A stretch of DNA of 39,896 bases, taken from the NCBI GenBank assembly GCA_034926415.1, contig JAYFRC010000081.1, positions 1 through 39,896 of the forward strand, in the 5' to 3' direction. The stretch is from JAYFRC01 sp034926415 (GTDB lineage: Bacteria > Bacillota > Clostridia > Oscillospirales > Oscillospiraceae). The translations under genes were made by a program, and so were the position numbers. The notes below the pieces were generated by a model. It did no database searches. It was not told the origin of the DNA and worked only from the letters and a program-made list of their open reading frames with translations. Position 1 is the stretch's first letter, and the number at the start of each line of letters is the position of its first letter. Below, piece by piece: positions 15,464-22,617 of the stretch.

Positions 15464-16306
15464 CTAAAGCAGTGTCGTCGCGTGGCGCAGCACGTGGCAG
15501 CTCATGTTGAGCCCGCAGGGAAGCCCCGCGATGTGCGTCGGCGCGGTCTCAATGTGCACGGCGAGCGCTGTCGTGCGGCCGCCGAGTCCCTGAGGGCCTA
15601 TGCCGAGTTTATTTATGCGTTTTAAGAGCCTGTGTTCCATGTCGGCGTAGAACGGGTCTTCGCTCGGCTCGCCAACGCCGCGAAGCAGCGCGTGCTTCGC
15701 CATCAGCATCACCTGCTCGGACGTTCCGCCGAGCCCGACGCCGAGTACTATGGGCGGGCATGGGTTCGAGCCGGCGTTTTCAACGGCTGAGACGATAAAA
15801 TCCTCTATCTCCCCGGCAGACGCCGAGGGCTTGAACATTTTTAGCACGCTCATGTTTTCGCTTCCAAAGCCCTTGGGCTCTATCGTGATGCGGAGCATAT
15901 CGCCCTTTGTGAGCTTTATATGTATCACGGCGGGCGTGTTGTCGCCGGTGTTGCCGCGCCTTATCGGGTCGGCGACGACGCTGCAGCGCAGCTTGCCCTG
16001 AACGTAGCCCTGGCGCACGCCCTCGTTTATCGCGTCTTCGAGGAAGCCGTCCGTGATGTGCGCCTCCTGGCCGAGCTCGACAAAGAACACGGCCATGCCG
16101 GTGTCCTGACATATCGGGAGCAGCTCTTCGTCGGCGAGAGAAAAGTTGTTCACGATGTCGCCGAGTATTGACTTGCCGACGGGCGAGGCCTCCTGCACTT
16201 CGGCTTCGCGCAGCGCATTGCGCATATCGGAGGGGAGAAGGCAGTTGGCGCTGATGCAGAGCTGCTTTACGGCGGCGGTTATCTGTACGCATGAAATATC
16301 GCGCAT
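15464..16306 (-). CDS. Class I fumarate hydratase (or tartrate dehydratase) alpha subunit
   Basis: The 280-residue protein is the N-terminal/alpha half of the iron-sulfur-dependent class I fumarase family, which hydrates fumarate to malate. The likely [4Fe-4S] ligands are Cys66 (LPICQDTG), Cys183 (SNPCPP) and Cys270 (GLNMSCHVLRH). The C-terminal GIGPQGLGGRTT segment is typical. In two-subunit members the beta gene normally follows directly; here the next minus-strand gene is ung, so the beta subunit is absent from this site. Upstream, an amidohydrolase gene ends 10 nt before its ATG, so these two are co-transcribed. Fumarase cannot be told apart from TtdA-type tartrate dehydratase on sequence alone. 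Confidence 0.88.
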   Translation of the reverse strand: MRDISCVQITAAVKQLCISANCLLPSDMRNALREAEVQEASPVGKSILGDIVNNFSLADEELLPICQDTGMAVFFVELGQEAHITDGFLEDAINEGVRQGYVQGKLRCSVVADPIRRGNTGDNTPAVIHIKLTKGDMLRITIEPKGFGSENMSVLKMFKPSASAGEIEDFIVSAVENAGSNPCPPIVLGVGLGGTSEQVMLMAKHALLRGVGEPSEDPFYADMEHRLLKRINKLGIGPQGLGGRTTALAVHIETAPTHIAGLPCGLNMSCHVLRHATTLL

Positions 16307-16316
16307 GGGCTACACC

Positions 16317-17474
16317 TCAAATCTTTTTTCCGTCTATGTACACGGCCTGTATTTTACTGTCTATCGAAAACGGGCTGCCAGTCATAACGACTATATCGGC
16401 GTCCTTGCCGGGCTTCAGTGAGCCGACGCGGTCGGCTATCCCGGCTATTTCGGCGGCGTTTATCGTTATCGCGCGCAGCGCCTCGTTTTCGTCCATTCCG
16501 GCTTTTACAGCCATAGCCGCGGAGAGCGGCAGATATTCGAGCGGCGTCTCGGGGTGGTCGGTGCATATCGCGACCTTGACCCCCGCGGCGGCGAGTATGC
16601 CGGGATTTTTAAGAGTCTGGTTATATAGCTCCGGCTTACTCCTGTCCGTCATCAGCGGGCCTGTTATAACGCGCGCGCCCTCTTCTGCGAGAATATCCGC
16701 GATAAGGTGGCCGTCCGTGCCGTGTACGATGACGTAGTCGAGGTTAAATTCCTTCGCTATGCGTATCGCTGTAAGTATATCGTCCGCGCGGTGCGCGTGG
16801 AAATGCGCGGGCTTTTCGCGCCGGAGCACGGGCAGCAGGGCCTCGCTCTTGGCGTCGTAATCGGGCGCGTCCTCGCCTAAGTCGACCTCCGCGCGGCGAA
16901 GCCGTTCGCCGTACTCGCGCGCCTTGTTCAGAGCTTCGCGTATGAGCGCTGCGGTGGCCATGCGGGTCGTCGGCGTCTCGTGTTTTTCGCTGTATGTTAT
17001 CTTCGGGTTCTCGCCTAGTGCGAATTTCATGCAGGCCTCGGGAAGCAGCGCCATCTCGTCCGCGCGCCTTCCGACTGTCTTCATGGCTATGAAGCTGCCG
17101 GCTATTGCGTTCGCGCTTCCGGGCCCCGTCATGACGGAGGTTATCCCGGCCGCGGCGGATTCCGCGAAATAACGGTCGAACGGGTTAACGCCGTCTATGG
17201 CGCGGAGCTGGGGCGTCACGGGGTCGGTCATCTCGTTGCAGTCGTCGGACTCAAAGCTGTCTCCGCTTATGCCGATGTGGCAGTGAGCGTCGACAAATCC
17301 GGGCAGAATGTATCCGCCGCGCGCGTCGAAAATCCCGTCCGCTCCGGGCGTATCCGCTCCGGGCGCGTCCGGCATCGCTCCGACAGAGGTTATCTTTCCG
17401 TTTTCAAAGGCCACATAGCCGTTTTCAATGGGGTTGCCCTCCATAGTGAGAACGACGCCGTTGACTATAAGCAT
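16317..17474 (-). CDS. Imidazolonepropionase-like amidohydrolase
   Basis: The 385-residue metal-dependent hydrolase starts at ATG 17474 (AAAGGAG 10 nt upstream). It has the N-terminal beta-sandwich, then the metal motif DAHCH (His64, His66), further candidate ligands in HFHAHRADD and VHGTDGH, and the late Asp in CTDHPETP. The C-terminal SLKPGKDADIVV closes the sandwich domain. This composite-domain group includes imidazolonepropionase and isoaspartyl-type peptidases; the substrate is unknown. A short coding repeat gives PGADTPGADG at residues 38-47. It is co-transcribed with the fumarase alpha subunit gene. Confidence 0.85.
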   Translation of the reverse strand: MLIVNGVVLTMEGNPIENGYVAFENGKITSVGAMPDAPGADTPGADGIFDARGGYILPGFVDAHCHIGISGDSFESDDCNEMTDPVTPQLRAIDGVNPFDRYFAESAAAGITSVMTGPGSANAIAGSFIAMKTVGRRADEMALLPEACMKFALGENPKITYSEKHETPTTRMATAALIREALNKAREYGERLRRAEVDLGEDAPDYDAKSEALLPVLRREKPAHFHAHRADDILTAIRIAKEFNLDYVIVHGTDGHLIADILAEEGARVITGPLMTDRSKPELYNQTLKNPGILAAAGVKVAICTDHPETPLEYLPLSAAMAVKAGMDENEALRAITINAAEIAGIADRVGSLKPGKDADIVVMTGSPFSIDSKIQAVYIDGKKI

Positions 17475-17554
17475 TCTGATGACGCTCCTTTTCGGCAAAA
17501 ATAGTGGTTTTCCGGCAAAAGCGCCCATGGACATCTTCTCCGGGAACGGGTATC

Positions 17555-17560
17555 ATTATA
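17555..17560 (-). promoter_or_regulatory. -10 element upstream of the amidohydrolase
   Basis: A perfect TATAAT lies about 80 nt upstream of the amidohydrolase ATG on the minus strand. The -35 region is poor. Confidence 0.4.
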
Positions 17561-17590
17561 TAGGAAGCTTTCCAATATCCCACCCGCATT

Positions 17591-17618
17591 GCCGCTCCGA
17601 AAGGAGCGGCACTTTTTT
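17591..17618 (+). terminator. Terminator-shaped hairpin with no plus-strand gene before it
   Basis: GCCGCTCC-GAAA-GGAGCGGC is followed by AC and six T on the plus strand. The nearest upstream genes are all on the minus strand, so the transcript it would end is unknown. Apart from this hairpin, a -10 and the next terminator, the gap 17475-17743 appears empty. Confidence 0.6.
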
Positions 17619-17701
17619 GTTCCGCAAAGCACACGGGAAACGGGATAGTGCGCAGCCGCCTCGTCCTTTTGGGGCAGCCCGTCCATAAACGCGATGATGC
17701 G

Positions 17702-17734
17702 AAAAAATGATGCACAGCAGAGGCTGTGCATCAT
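17702..17734 (-). terminator. Intrinsic terminator of the yab/divIC cluster
   Basis: A 12-bp stem (17707-17718 with 17723-17734) with a 4-nt loop runs into a six-T stretch on the minus strand, 9 nt past the yabR stop. It appears to end the long minus-strand run that starts far upstream. Confidence 0.9.
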
Positions 17735-17743
17735 CGGGCAATG

Positions 17744-18244
17744 TTATTTCCGTCTGCGTCCGCCGCCGCGCTTGTCCATATAGTGGTTTAGATCGGATAT
17801 CTTGCTGTCCGAGACCGTCATAAATTGTTTGAGCTTGGCCTCGAAATCGTCCGGAGCGGGCGGAGCTTCCTTAGCGGCTTGGGGCCTTTGAGAAAAACGG
17901 CCGTTTCTGGGCGCGGAGGTTCTGTAAGGCGTTCTGCCGCCATCGGCATAGCCGCCGGAGCGCTCCGGGCGATCCTGTCGCTCCGGGCGCTGGAAGCCCT
18001 GCTGAGTCGGCGGAAGAGCGCGCTTTATCGACAGGTTTATTCTTCCGTTTTCATCTATGGCAATGATCTTGACTTTTACGTCCTGACCCTCCTTGAGATA
18101 ATCGTGGATATCATTGACGTATGAGTTCGCTATTTCTGAAATATGTACGAGACCGGATTTGGTTCCGTCGAGCGAAACAAACGCTCCGAATTTAGTTATG
18201 CCAGTTACCTTGCCCTCAATAATGCTTCCAACACCAAACTCCAT
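17744..18244 (-). CDS. yabR: S1-domain RNA-binding protein, YabR type
   Basis: The 166-residue protein has one S1 domain (residues 1-76; GAFVSLDGTKSGLVHISEI and INLSIK are typical), then a proline-, arginine- and glycine-rich linker and the C-terminal segment DDFEAKLKQFM...SKISDL seen in YabR/YugI/CvfD proteins. These bind RNA or the ribosome and affect translation. It is the last gene of the cluster, downstream of divIC as in B. subtilis. The nearest good ribosome site, AAGGGAG, lies 15 nt before the ATG, which is longer than usual, so translation may be weak or aided by structure. Confidence 0.9.
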   Translation of the reverse strand: MEFGVGSIIEGKVTGITKFGAFVSLDGTKSGLVHISEIANSYVNDIHDYLKEGQDVKVKIIAIDENGRINLSIKRALPPTQQGFQRPERQDRPERSGGYADGGRTPYRTSAPRNGRFSQRPQAAKEAPPAPDDFEAKLKQFMTVSDSKISDLNHYMDKRGGGRRRK

Positions 18245-18303
18245 AACGGCTTGATTTTTCTCCCTTCACTTTTTGTGAATCTCTTTTTATAGTAGGACTG
18301 TGG

Positions 18304-18609
18304 TCAGTTGCTCACATCGTAGAACACACGCTCGCCCGGCATGACCATGCCGAGCTCGCTCCGCGCAACGTCCCGAAGCTTTTCGGGGTCGCCGCTGTCT
18401 GCAATGTCGGATGCGAGCGAATCGTTTTCACGGCGAAGCGTGTCCACCTGAGCGGCAAGCTTCTCCTGTTCATCTTTAGCGGACCGAATCTGATTTTGAA
18501 TGGTGTACAGGGATACGCCCGCGTACACCAGCAGGACGACGAGGACGATTTTGGTGAGAAATCCGGCTTTTTTTGTTTTCTTTTCCTTTGTGCCTTTTTC
18601 CGTACGCAA
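18304..18609 (-). CDS. divIC: FtsB/DivIC-family septum formation initiator
   Basis: The 101-residue bitopic protein has a basic cytoplasmic N-terminus, one membrane helix (about 20-38), and an extracytoplasmic coiled coil (40-72) ending in the conserved LRDVARSELGMVMPGE. DivIC joins FtsL and DivIB in the divisome that activates septal peptidoglycan synthesis. The start is TTG 18609, with AAGGGAGG 8 nt upstream. This start lies inside the yabQ reading frame, giving a 134-nt out-of-frame overlap. Gene order yabP-yabQ-divIC-yabR is as in B. subtilis. Confidence 0.9.
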   Translation of the reverse strand: MRTEKGTKEKKTKKAGFLTKIVLVVLLVYAGVSLYTIQNQIRSAKDEQEKLAAQVDTLRRENDSLASDIADSGDPEKLRDVARSELGMVMPGERVFYDVSN

Positions 18610-19081
18610 ACGGCGTCCCTCCCTTGCGGTGTCGACGAATCAGAACAAACTCCCACTTATAATAGAATATTCTAAACCATTTACTCCGAAAATAAAAGAG
18701 TTTTTTTAACGTTTGCGCGACATTTTTGAGCTTCTTTCCCATCGCGGCGGCCGGAATAATCAGTATCCGCGCGCATTTGGCCCCCGCGAGCGTCCAGAAA
18801 TCCAATATCTGGCGCACCGCTGCGGACACGGTAAGGAAGTACAAAACGAAGCCACAGAACATCCCGACGAGCATATAAAGCCGCAGCAGGCCCCCAGCGC
18901 TCATCGTGAAGGCGAAAGCGGCAAGGGCGGCAAGGACGCAGTACAGCGCGTCTGCGATATGCACGTTCGCGCCGGTTCTGAGCCTGATGGCGCGTATCAT
19001 GTCGTAGACGAACGCGCCGAGCGCGCCAAGCAGCCCGGACAGGAGAAACAGCGCCAGCTGAGACGAGACGTAGTTTTCCAT
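18476..19081 (-). CDS. yabQ: Spore cortex biosynthesis protein YabQ
   Basis: The 201-residue protein has four or so membrane helices in its first 105 residues, starting with LALFLLSGLLGALGAFVYD, and the RILIIPAAAMGKKLKN region that follows them in YabQ proteins. YabQ sits in the forespore outer membrane and is needed for cortex formation. From about residue 157 the frame is shared with the start of divIC, and the last 44 residues are strongly basic and of low complexity. These tail residues may be an accidental extension after loss of an earlier stop. ATG 19081 lies 9 nt past the yabP stop. Confidence 0.85.
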   Translation of the reverse strand: MENYVSSQLALFLLSGLLGALGAFVYDMIRAIRLRTGANVHIADALYCVLAALAAFAFTMSAGGLLRLYMLVGMFCGFVLYFLTVSAAVRQILDFWTLAGAKCARILIIPAAAMGKKLKNVAQTLKKLFYFRSKWFRIFYYKWEFVLIRRHRKGGTPFAYGKRHKGKENKKSRISHQNRPRRPAGVRGRIPVHHSKSDSVR

Positions 19082-19090
19082 AAGTTCATT

Positions 19091-19378
19091 TTAGCCGAAC
19101 AGCCGCGACAATATCCCGCCGCGCCCACCGCCGTAGTTGTCGTCGTCCTCATAGGTTATCGAGTATATGCGCCCGTCGACGTGGAGCTCGCCCCCGTCGA
19201 GGCTCAGCTTTCCTATGTGCAGTCCCTCGCCGGTTACGATGAGAAGTCCTTCGCTGGTCGACATCACGATGTTCGTGTCGTCGAAGCGGTCGACGTTCTC
19301 GACTCCCGAGACCGTAAGCTGTTCCCGTCCTTCCATGCTGAGATGATGAGCAGTCATGCCCTGATTTTCGTATATCAT
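19091..19378 (-). CDS. yabP: Sporulation protein YabP
   Basis: This 95-residue protein is a YabP/YqfC-family member: HHLSMEGREQLTVSGVENV and the later LDGGELHVDGRIYSITYED are family landmarks. It is made in the mother cell in spore formers, and its molecular role is poorly known. It has no membrane segment. The C-terminus ends in a glycine-rich tail. ATG 19378 has GGAGG 8 nt upstream. It is followed by yabQ as in B. subtilis. Confidence 0.93.
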   Translation of the reverse strand: MIYENQGMTAHHLSMEGREQLTVSGVENVDRFDDTNIVMSTSEGLLIVTGEGLHIGKLSLDGGELHVDGRIYSITYEDDDNYGGGRGGILSRLFG

Positions 19379-19461
19379 AAAAATATCCTCCCATAATACA
19401 AGGCTTATCCCATGTATATGAGAGGATGTTTTTGTTTATGTCCGTCTCCTGAAGTTTGTCC

Positions 19462-19710
19462 TTATTCGGGACTTATTTCTCGCCAGAGCGCGGGAGCTTC
19501 GGATTTGTTTGCGGTCTCGCTGACCGCGAGCACCTCGACCGAGACGGTTTTCTCGCCGAAGCGTATTGAAATCCTGTCTCCGACCCTGACCTCGTAGGAG
19601 GCGCGCTGAGGTTTCCCGTTGACGCTGACGCGCTCCTTGTCGCAGGCTTCGTTGGCGACGGTGCGGCGTTTTATAAGACGCGATACCTTCAGATACTTGT
19701 CGAGTCTCAT
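19462..19710 (-). CDS. rqcP: S4-domain RNA-binding protein RqcP (YabO)
   Basis: The 82-residue protein starts with MRLDKYLKVSRLIKRR, the S4 RNA-binding motif, and continues as a single small S4 domain to about residue 60. In B. subtilis RqcP binds the 50S subunit with RqcH and supports alanine tailing of stalled nascent chains. The frame is open upstream to 19839, but ATG 19710 fits the family start and overlaps the end region of hup (TAACATG), so it is likely coupled to HU translation. The position before yabP is conserved. Confidence 0.92.
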   Translation of the reverse strand: MRLDKYLKVSRLIKRRTVANEACDKERVSVNGKPQRASYEVRVGDRISIRFGEKTVSVEVLAVSETANKSEAPALWREISPE

Positions 19711-19711
19711 G

Positions 19712-19987
19712 TTACTTCGAGACCGCGTCCTTGAGCGCCTTTCCTGCCTTGAAGGCGACGGTGCGGAACGCGGGTATCTCAATGGCTTCCTTCGTCTTGG
19801 GGTTGCGCCCGGTCCTCGCCGCGCGCTCTTTGAGCTCAAATGAGCCGAAGCCCACTACCTGTACCTTCTCAGCTTCAGAAAGAGCCTTGACGACCACTTC
19901 CTCGGCGGCGCTCAGAACGGACTCCGTATCCTTCATTGACATTCCGGCTTTCTCGGCCGTGGCGCGGATGAGTTCAGATTTATTCAT
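19712..19987 (-). CDS. hup: Histone-like DNA-binding protein HU
   Basis: This 91-residue HU/IHF-family protein has the usual start MNKSELIRA, the signature GFGSFELKERAARTGRNP and the terminal FKAGKALKDAV. It bends and compacts DNA as a dimer. ATG 19987 has GGAGG 6 nt upstream. It lies between mazG and rqcP, where B. subtilis has no gene, and is joined to rqcP by a 1-nt gap. An AT-rich inverted repeat (20011-20029) lies just upstream. Confidence 0.97.
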   Translation of the reverse strand: MNKSELIRATAEKAGMSMKDTESVLSAAEEVVVKALSEAEKVQVVGFGSFELKERAARTGRNPKTKEAIEIPAFRTVAFKAGKALKDAVSK

Positions 19988-20010
19988 ACTTTTCCTCCAA
20001 AAATAATTGT

Positions 20011-20029
20011 AAAATTTGAAACAAATTTT
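20011..20029. repeat. Short AT-rich inverted repeat upstream of hup
   Basis: AAAATTTG and CAAATTTT flank a 3-nt loop, 23 nt before the hup ATG. It could be an operator or an mRNA hairpin; I recognise no known site. Confidence 0.4.
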
Positions 20030-20072
20030 ATCTGATTTAAGTGCGTCCTCCCGCAGCCTGCGCGGCTAACGG

Positions 20073-20142
20073 AAAACATGCACATTATGGCCGTTCCTTT
20101 TATGGCAATTTTGCGGTTTGAGCGAAGCAAAAGAAGCGGTCA
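20073..20142 (+). repeat. 70-nt palindromic repeat element, copy A
   Basis: These 70 bases align without gaps to 35776-35845, with 54 identities. The outer 16 bases of the final 55 nt (20088-20103 with 20127-20142) pair, allowing three G-T pairs and two mismatches. The loop, around ATTTTGCGG, is also conserved. The copy lies in the untranslated gap between mazG and hup (19988-20168). I know no named family for it. Confidence 0.7.
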
Positions 20143-20168
20143 TATATAAAAAATCCGATGTGATTTTA

Positions 20169-20933
20169 TTATTCGCTTTCGCGTTTCCAGAGCTCGTCCT
20201 TTTCGGCGGCGCTCATGGCGTCAAGCCCGGCGTCTCCGGCTGCTCTCTCAGCTTCTGAAAATTTTTCCGTAAAGTTGTCGGATGCGGCGTTGAGCGCGTC
20301 CTCGGGATCGACGCCGCGCATCTGAGCGCACCGCACGGCGGCAAACAAGAGCTCTCCCGCAGCGACGCTTCCGCCGCCGCCCGCAAACCGTTCCGCCGCG
20401 CATATGAGCGCTTTCGCGGCCTCAACCTCGCTCATCGCCGTCATGCCGGACTTCTCGGCTTTTTTCTGTATCTTCTCCGCACGCCAGAGCGCCGGGAGAG
20501 TTCGCGCAACGTAGGTCAGAGTATCGGTGTAAGTATTCTGCCCCTTTTCGACGCGCTTTAGCTTGTCCCAGTTTGCGACGGCCTGCTCCGCGTCCTCTGC
20601 CGACATGGAGCCGAACACGTGCGGGTGCCGGAAAATTAGCTTTTTGCAGACGCCGTCAGTTACTTCGCCTATCGTGAAATCGCCGCTTTCCTCCGACATT
20701 TCGGAGTGCAGCGCGACCTGCATCAGCACGTCGCCAAGCTCCTCGCACAGCAGCTCGGGATTTTTCGTGTCGATGGCCTCGACGGCCTCGCAGGTTTCCT
20801 CAATAAAATTGCGGCGTATCGATTCGTGTGTCTGCGCGCGGTCCCAGGGGCATCCGCCGGGCGCGCGCAGTATTCGCACGATATGCATAAGGTCGTCAAA
20901 ATCGTATTTGTCCTTGAATTCAAAAGCGGTCAT
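20169..20933 (-). CDS. mazG: MazG-family nucleoside triphosphate pyrophosphohydrolase
   Basis: The 254-residue protein starts at ATG 20933, matching the family start before FDDLMHIVRILRAPGGCPWD; a reading from 20984 adds residues that do not fit. The first MazG domain has the acidic EETCEAVEAI and EELGDVLMQVALHS helices that bind magnesium. MazG hydrolyses non-canonical or regulatory NTPs to monophosphates. B. subtilis YabN, at the same place, carries an extra N-terminal methylase-like domain that is absent here. It lies 65 nt downstream of yabM and upstream of hup. Confidence 0.94.
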   Translation of the reverse strand: MTAFEFKDKYDFDDLMHIVRILRAPGGCPWDRAQTHESIRRNFIEETCEAVEAIDTKNPELLCEELGDVLMQVALHSEMSEESGDFTIGEVTDGVCKKLIFRHPHVFGSMSAEDAEQAVANWDKLKRVEKGQNTYTDTLTYVARTLPALWRAEKIQKKAEKSGMTAMSEVEAAKALICAAERFAGGGGSVAAGELLFAAVRCAQMRGVDPEDALNAASDNFTEKFSEAERAAGDAGLDAMSAAEKDELWKRESE

Positions 20934-20998
20934 AAATCTTCCAATCTTCAGTATAACACTATTGTTTGTCGAAAAACCACGCAAAATTTTGAAGCGTG

Positions 20999-22591
20999 TT
21001 ATTTGATGTGCAGAATACGGGCAATTTTTTCGCCCTTGGGGAGCAGCGCCATGTCATCCTTTGTCACTATGCGCATCACCACGACGAGCGCGCAGTAAAG
21101 CGCGAAGGCAATGACTATCGCGCCGAGCACGGCGACGCTGCTGTGCATGTGCGCGTGAAGGACATCGAAAACGCCTATTGCGGCGGCGCCCATAAGCGCC
21201 GTGGCTATTATCGGTTTTGCGAATACGGAGATGTAGGACGGCCTGTCTTTGACGTGCACGGCTACGAAAATCAGGTCGAGCGCGGCGATGATGACATAAC
21301 AGACGAGCGTGCCTATCGGCGCTCCCTTTATGCCGAAATCGGGGTTGCCGCAGAGAACGTAGTTGACGGAAACCTTGATGCCGCAGCCGATGAAGGCCGC
21401 GATTATCGGAAGGTTGACGTGTCCGCATGCCTGGAGTATCGAATTGCACAGCAGCATGATGCAGACAAAAATGGAGGCCACGCCGAGTATCTGGAGATGA
21501 TAGGTCGCGGCGGCGGCGGTGTCGGGCACGGCGGGGTAGAGCAGTTTGAGTATCGGCTCCGCCAGGACCGACATTCCGACGCCCGCCGGCAGAGCCAGCA
21601 TCGCCGTTATGCGGAAAGACGAGGTGATTATCCGTTTTGCGCGCGGCGAGTTGTGCTGTATCGCCGAGGCGGTGACGGCGGGTATGAGCGCGATGGCGAG
21701 CGGTCGTGCAAACGCGGCGGGCAGGTTAAAGAGGTTCATGCCGAAGGTGTACTGCCCGTAGAGCGCGGTGGCGGCTTTTTCAGTCAGATTAAAGACATCC
21801 TCTAGCCGCCACATGACCACGGCCTGGTCGAGTATGCTGATGATGTTTATCGCGGCGGCGCCGATGGTTATCGGTATGCCGATGGAAAGCAGTGTCTTGA
21901 GTATTTTGCCGCTGCTGTCAGGCGTGTCGGAGGTCTTCGTCCTGTCGCGGTGGCGCGCCATATAGACTATAAGATAGATGAGCGCTATGATGCAGCCGAC
22001 GGTCACGCCGAGGATCGCGCCCGCGCCGCTTATGACTATGGACTGTCCGGCGCGCAGCAGGAGCCACGCAAGAGTCAGCCCGACGACGAGCTTGAAGACG
22101 GACTCGACGACCTGCGACACGGCGGTCGGTATCATGTTGCCGTGTCCCTGCGTATAGCCGCGGAAGCACGCGACGATGCATACGCAGAACGCCGAAGGCG
22201 AAAGCATGAGTATCAAAGGATACGCAAGCGAGTCCTGAAGCAGCGACGCCAGAGGCCTCGCCATAAAGAACATCACCGCGAAGCCCGCAAGGCCGAAAAC
22301 AAGGAAAAGCGCGAAAGATACGCGAAGCTGCTTCCTTGCCTGGTTGTGCTTGCCGAGCGCCAGCGCCTCGGACGTCATTTTCGACAGCGCCAGCGGCAGT
22401 CCCGCCGTCGAGAGGGTGAACAAAAAGGTATAGACGTTGTAGGCCACGTTGAAGTGCCCCATGCCCTCGTCGTCGAGAATGTTGCCGAGAGGTATTTTAT
22501 AAAGCGCGGAAATGAGCTTGACGGCGATGACAGCCGCGGTAAGAACCGCCGCTCCGCCTATGAAGCTCTGCTTCTGGGAAAATTTCGCCAT
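20999..22591 (-). CDS. yabM: Polysaccharide/lipid flippase, YabM/SpoVB (MOP) family
   Basis: The 530-residue membrane protein has about 14 helices and belongs to the MOP superfamily (SpoVB, YabM, MurJ). Its opening, FIGGAAVLTAAVIAVKLISALYK, is split by the typical early helix break, and ACFRGYTQGHGNMIPTA is a family motif. YabM/SpoVB-type flippases move lipid-linked wall precursors and are used in sporulation. ATG 22591 has GGGAG upstream; an upstream TTG has none. It heads the yab run, as yabM does in B. subtilis. Confidence 0.9.
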   Translation of the reverse strand: MAKFSQKQSFIGGAAVLTAAVIAVKLISALYKIPLGNILDDEGMGHFNVAYNVYTFLFTLSTAGLPLALSKMTSEALALGKHNQARKQLRVSFALFLVFGLAGFAVMFFMARPLASLLQDSLAYPLILMLSPSAFCVCIVACFRGYTQGHGNMIPTAVSQVVESVFKLVVGLTLAWLLLRAGQSIVISGAGAILGVTVGCIIALIYLIVYMARHRDRTKTSDTPDSSGKILKTLLSIGIPITIGAAAINIISILDQAVVMWRLEDVFNLTEKAATALYGQYTFGMNLFNLPAAFARPLAIALIPAVTASAIQHNSPRAKRIITSSFRITAMLALPAGVGMSVLAEPILKLLYPAVPDTAAAATYHLQILGVASIFVCIMLLCNSILQACGHVNLPIIAAFIGCGIKVSVNYVLCGNPDFGIKGAPIGTLVCYVIIAALDLIFVAVHVKDRPSYISVFAKPIIATALMGAAAIGVFDVLHAHMHSSVAVLGAIVIAFALYCALVVVMRIVTKDDMALLPKGEKIARILHIK

Positions 22592-22617
22592 ATGAACAAT
22601 ATCTCCCAATCTTAAAA

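Noticed and set aside
17340..17372. Short tandem repeat in the amidohydrolase (PGAD twice)
   Set aside because: Only two short in-frame units in a surface loop; no sign of a larger array.
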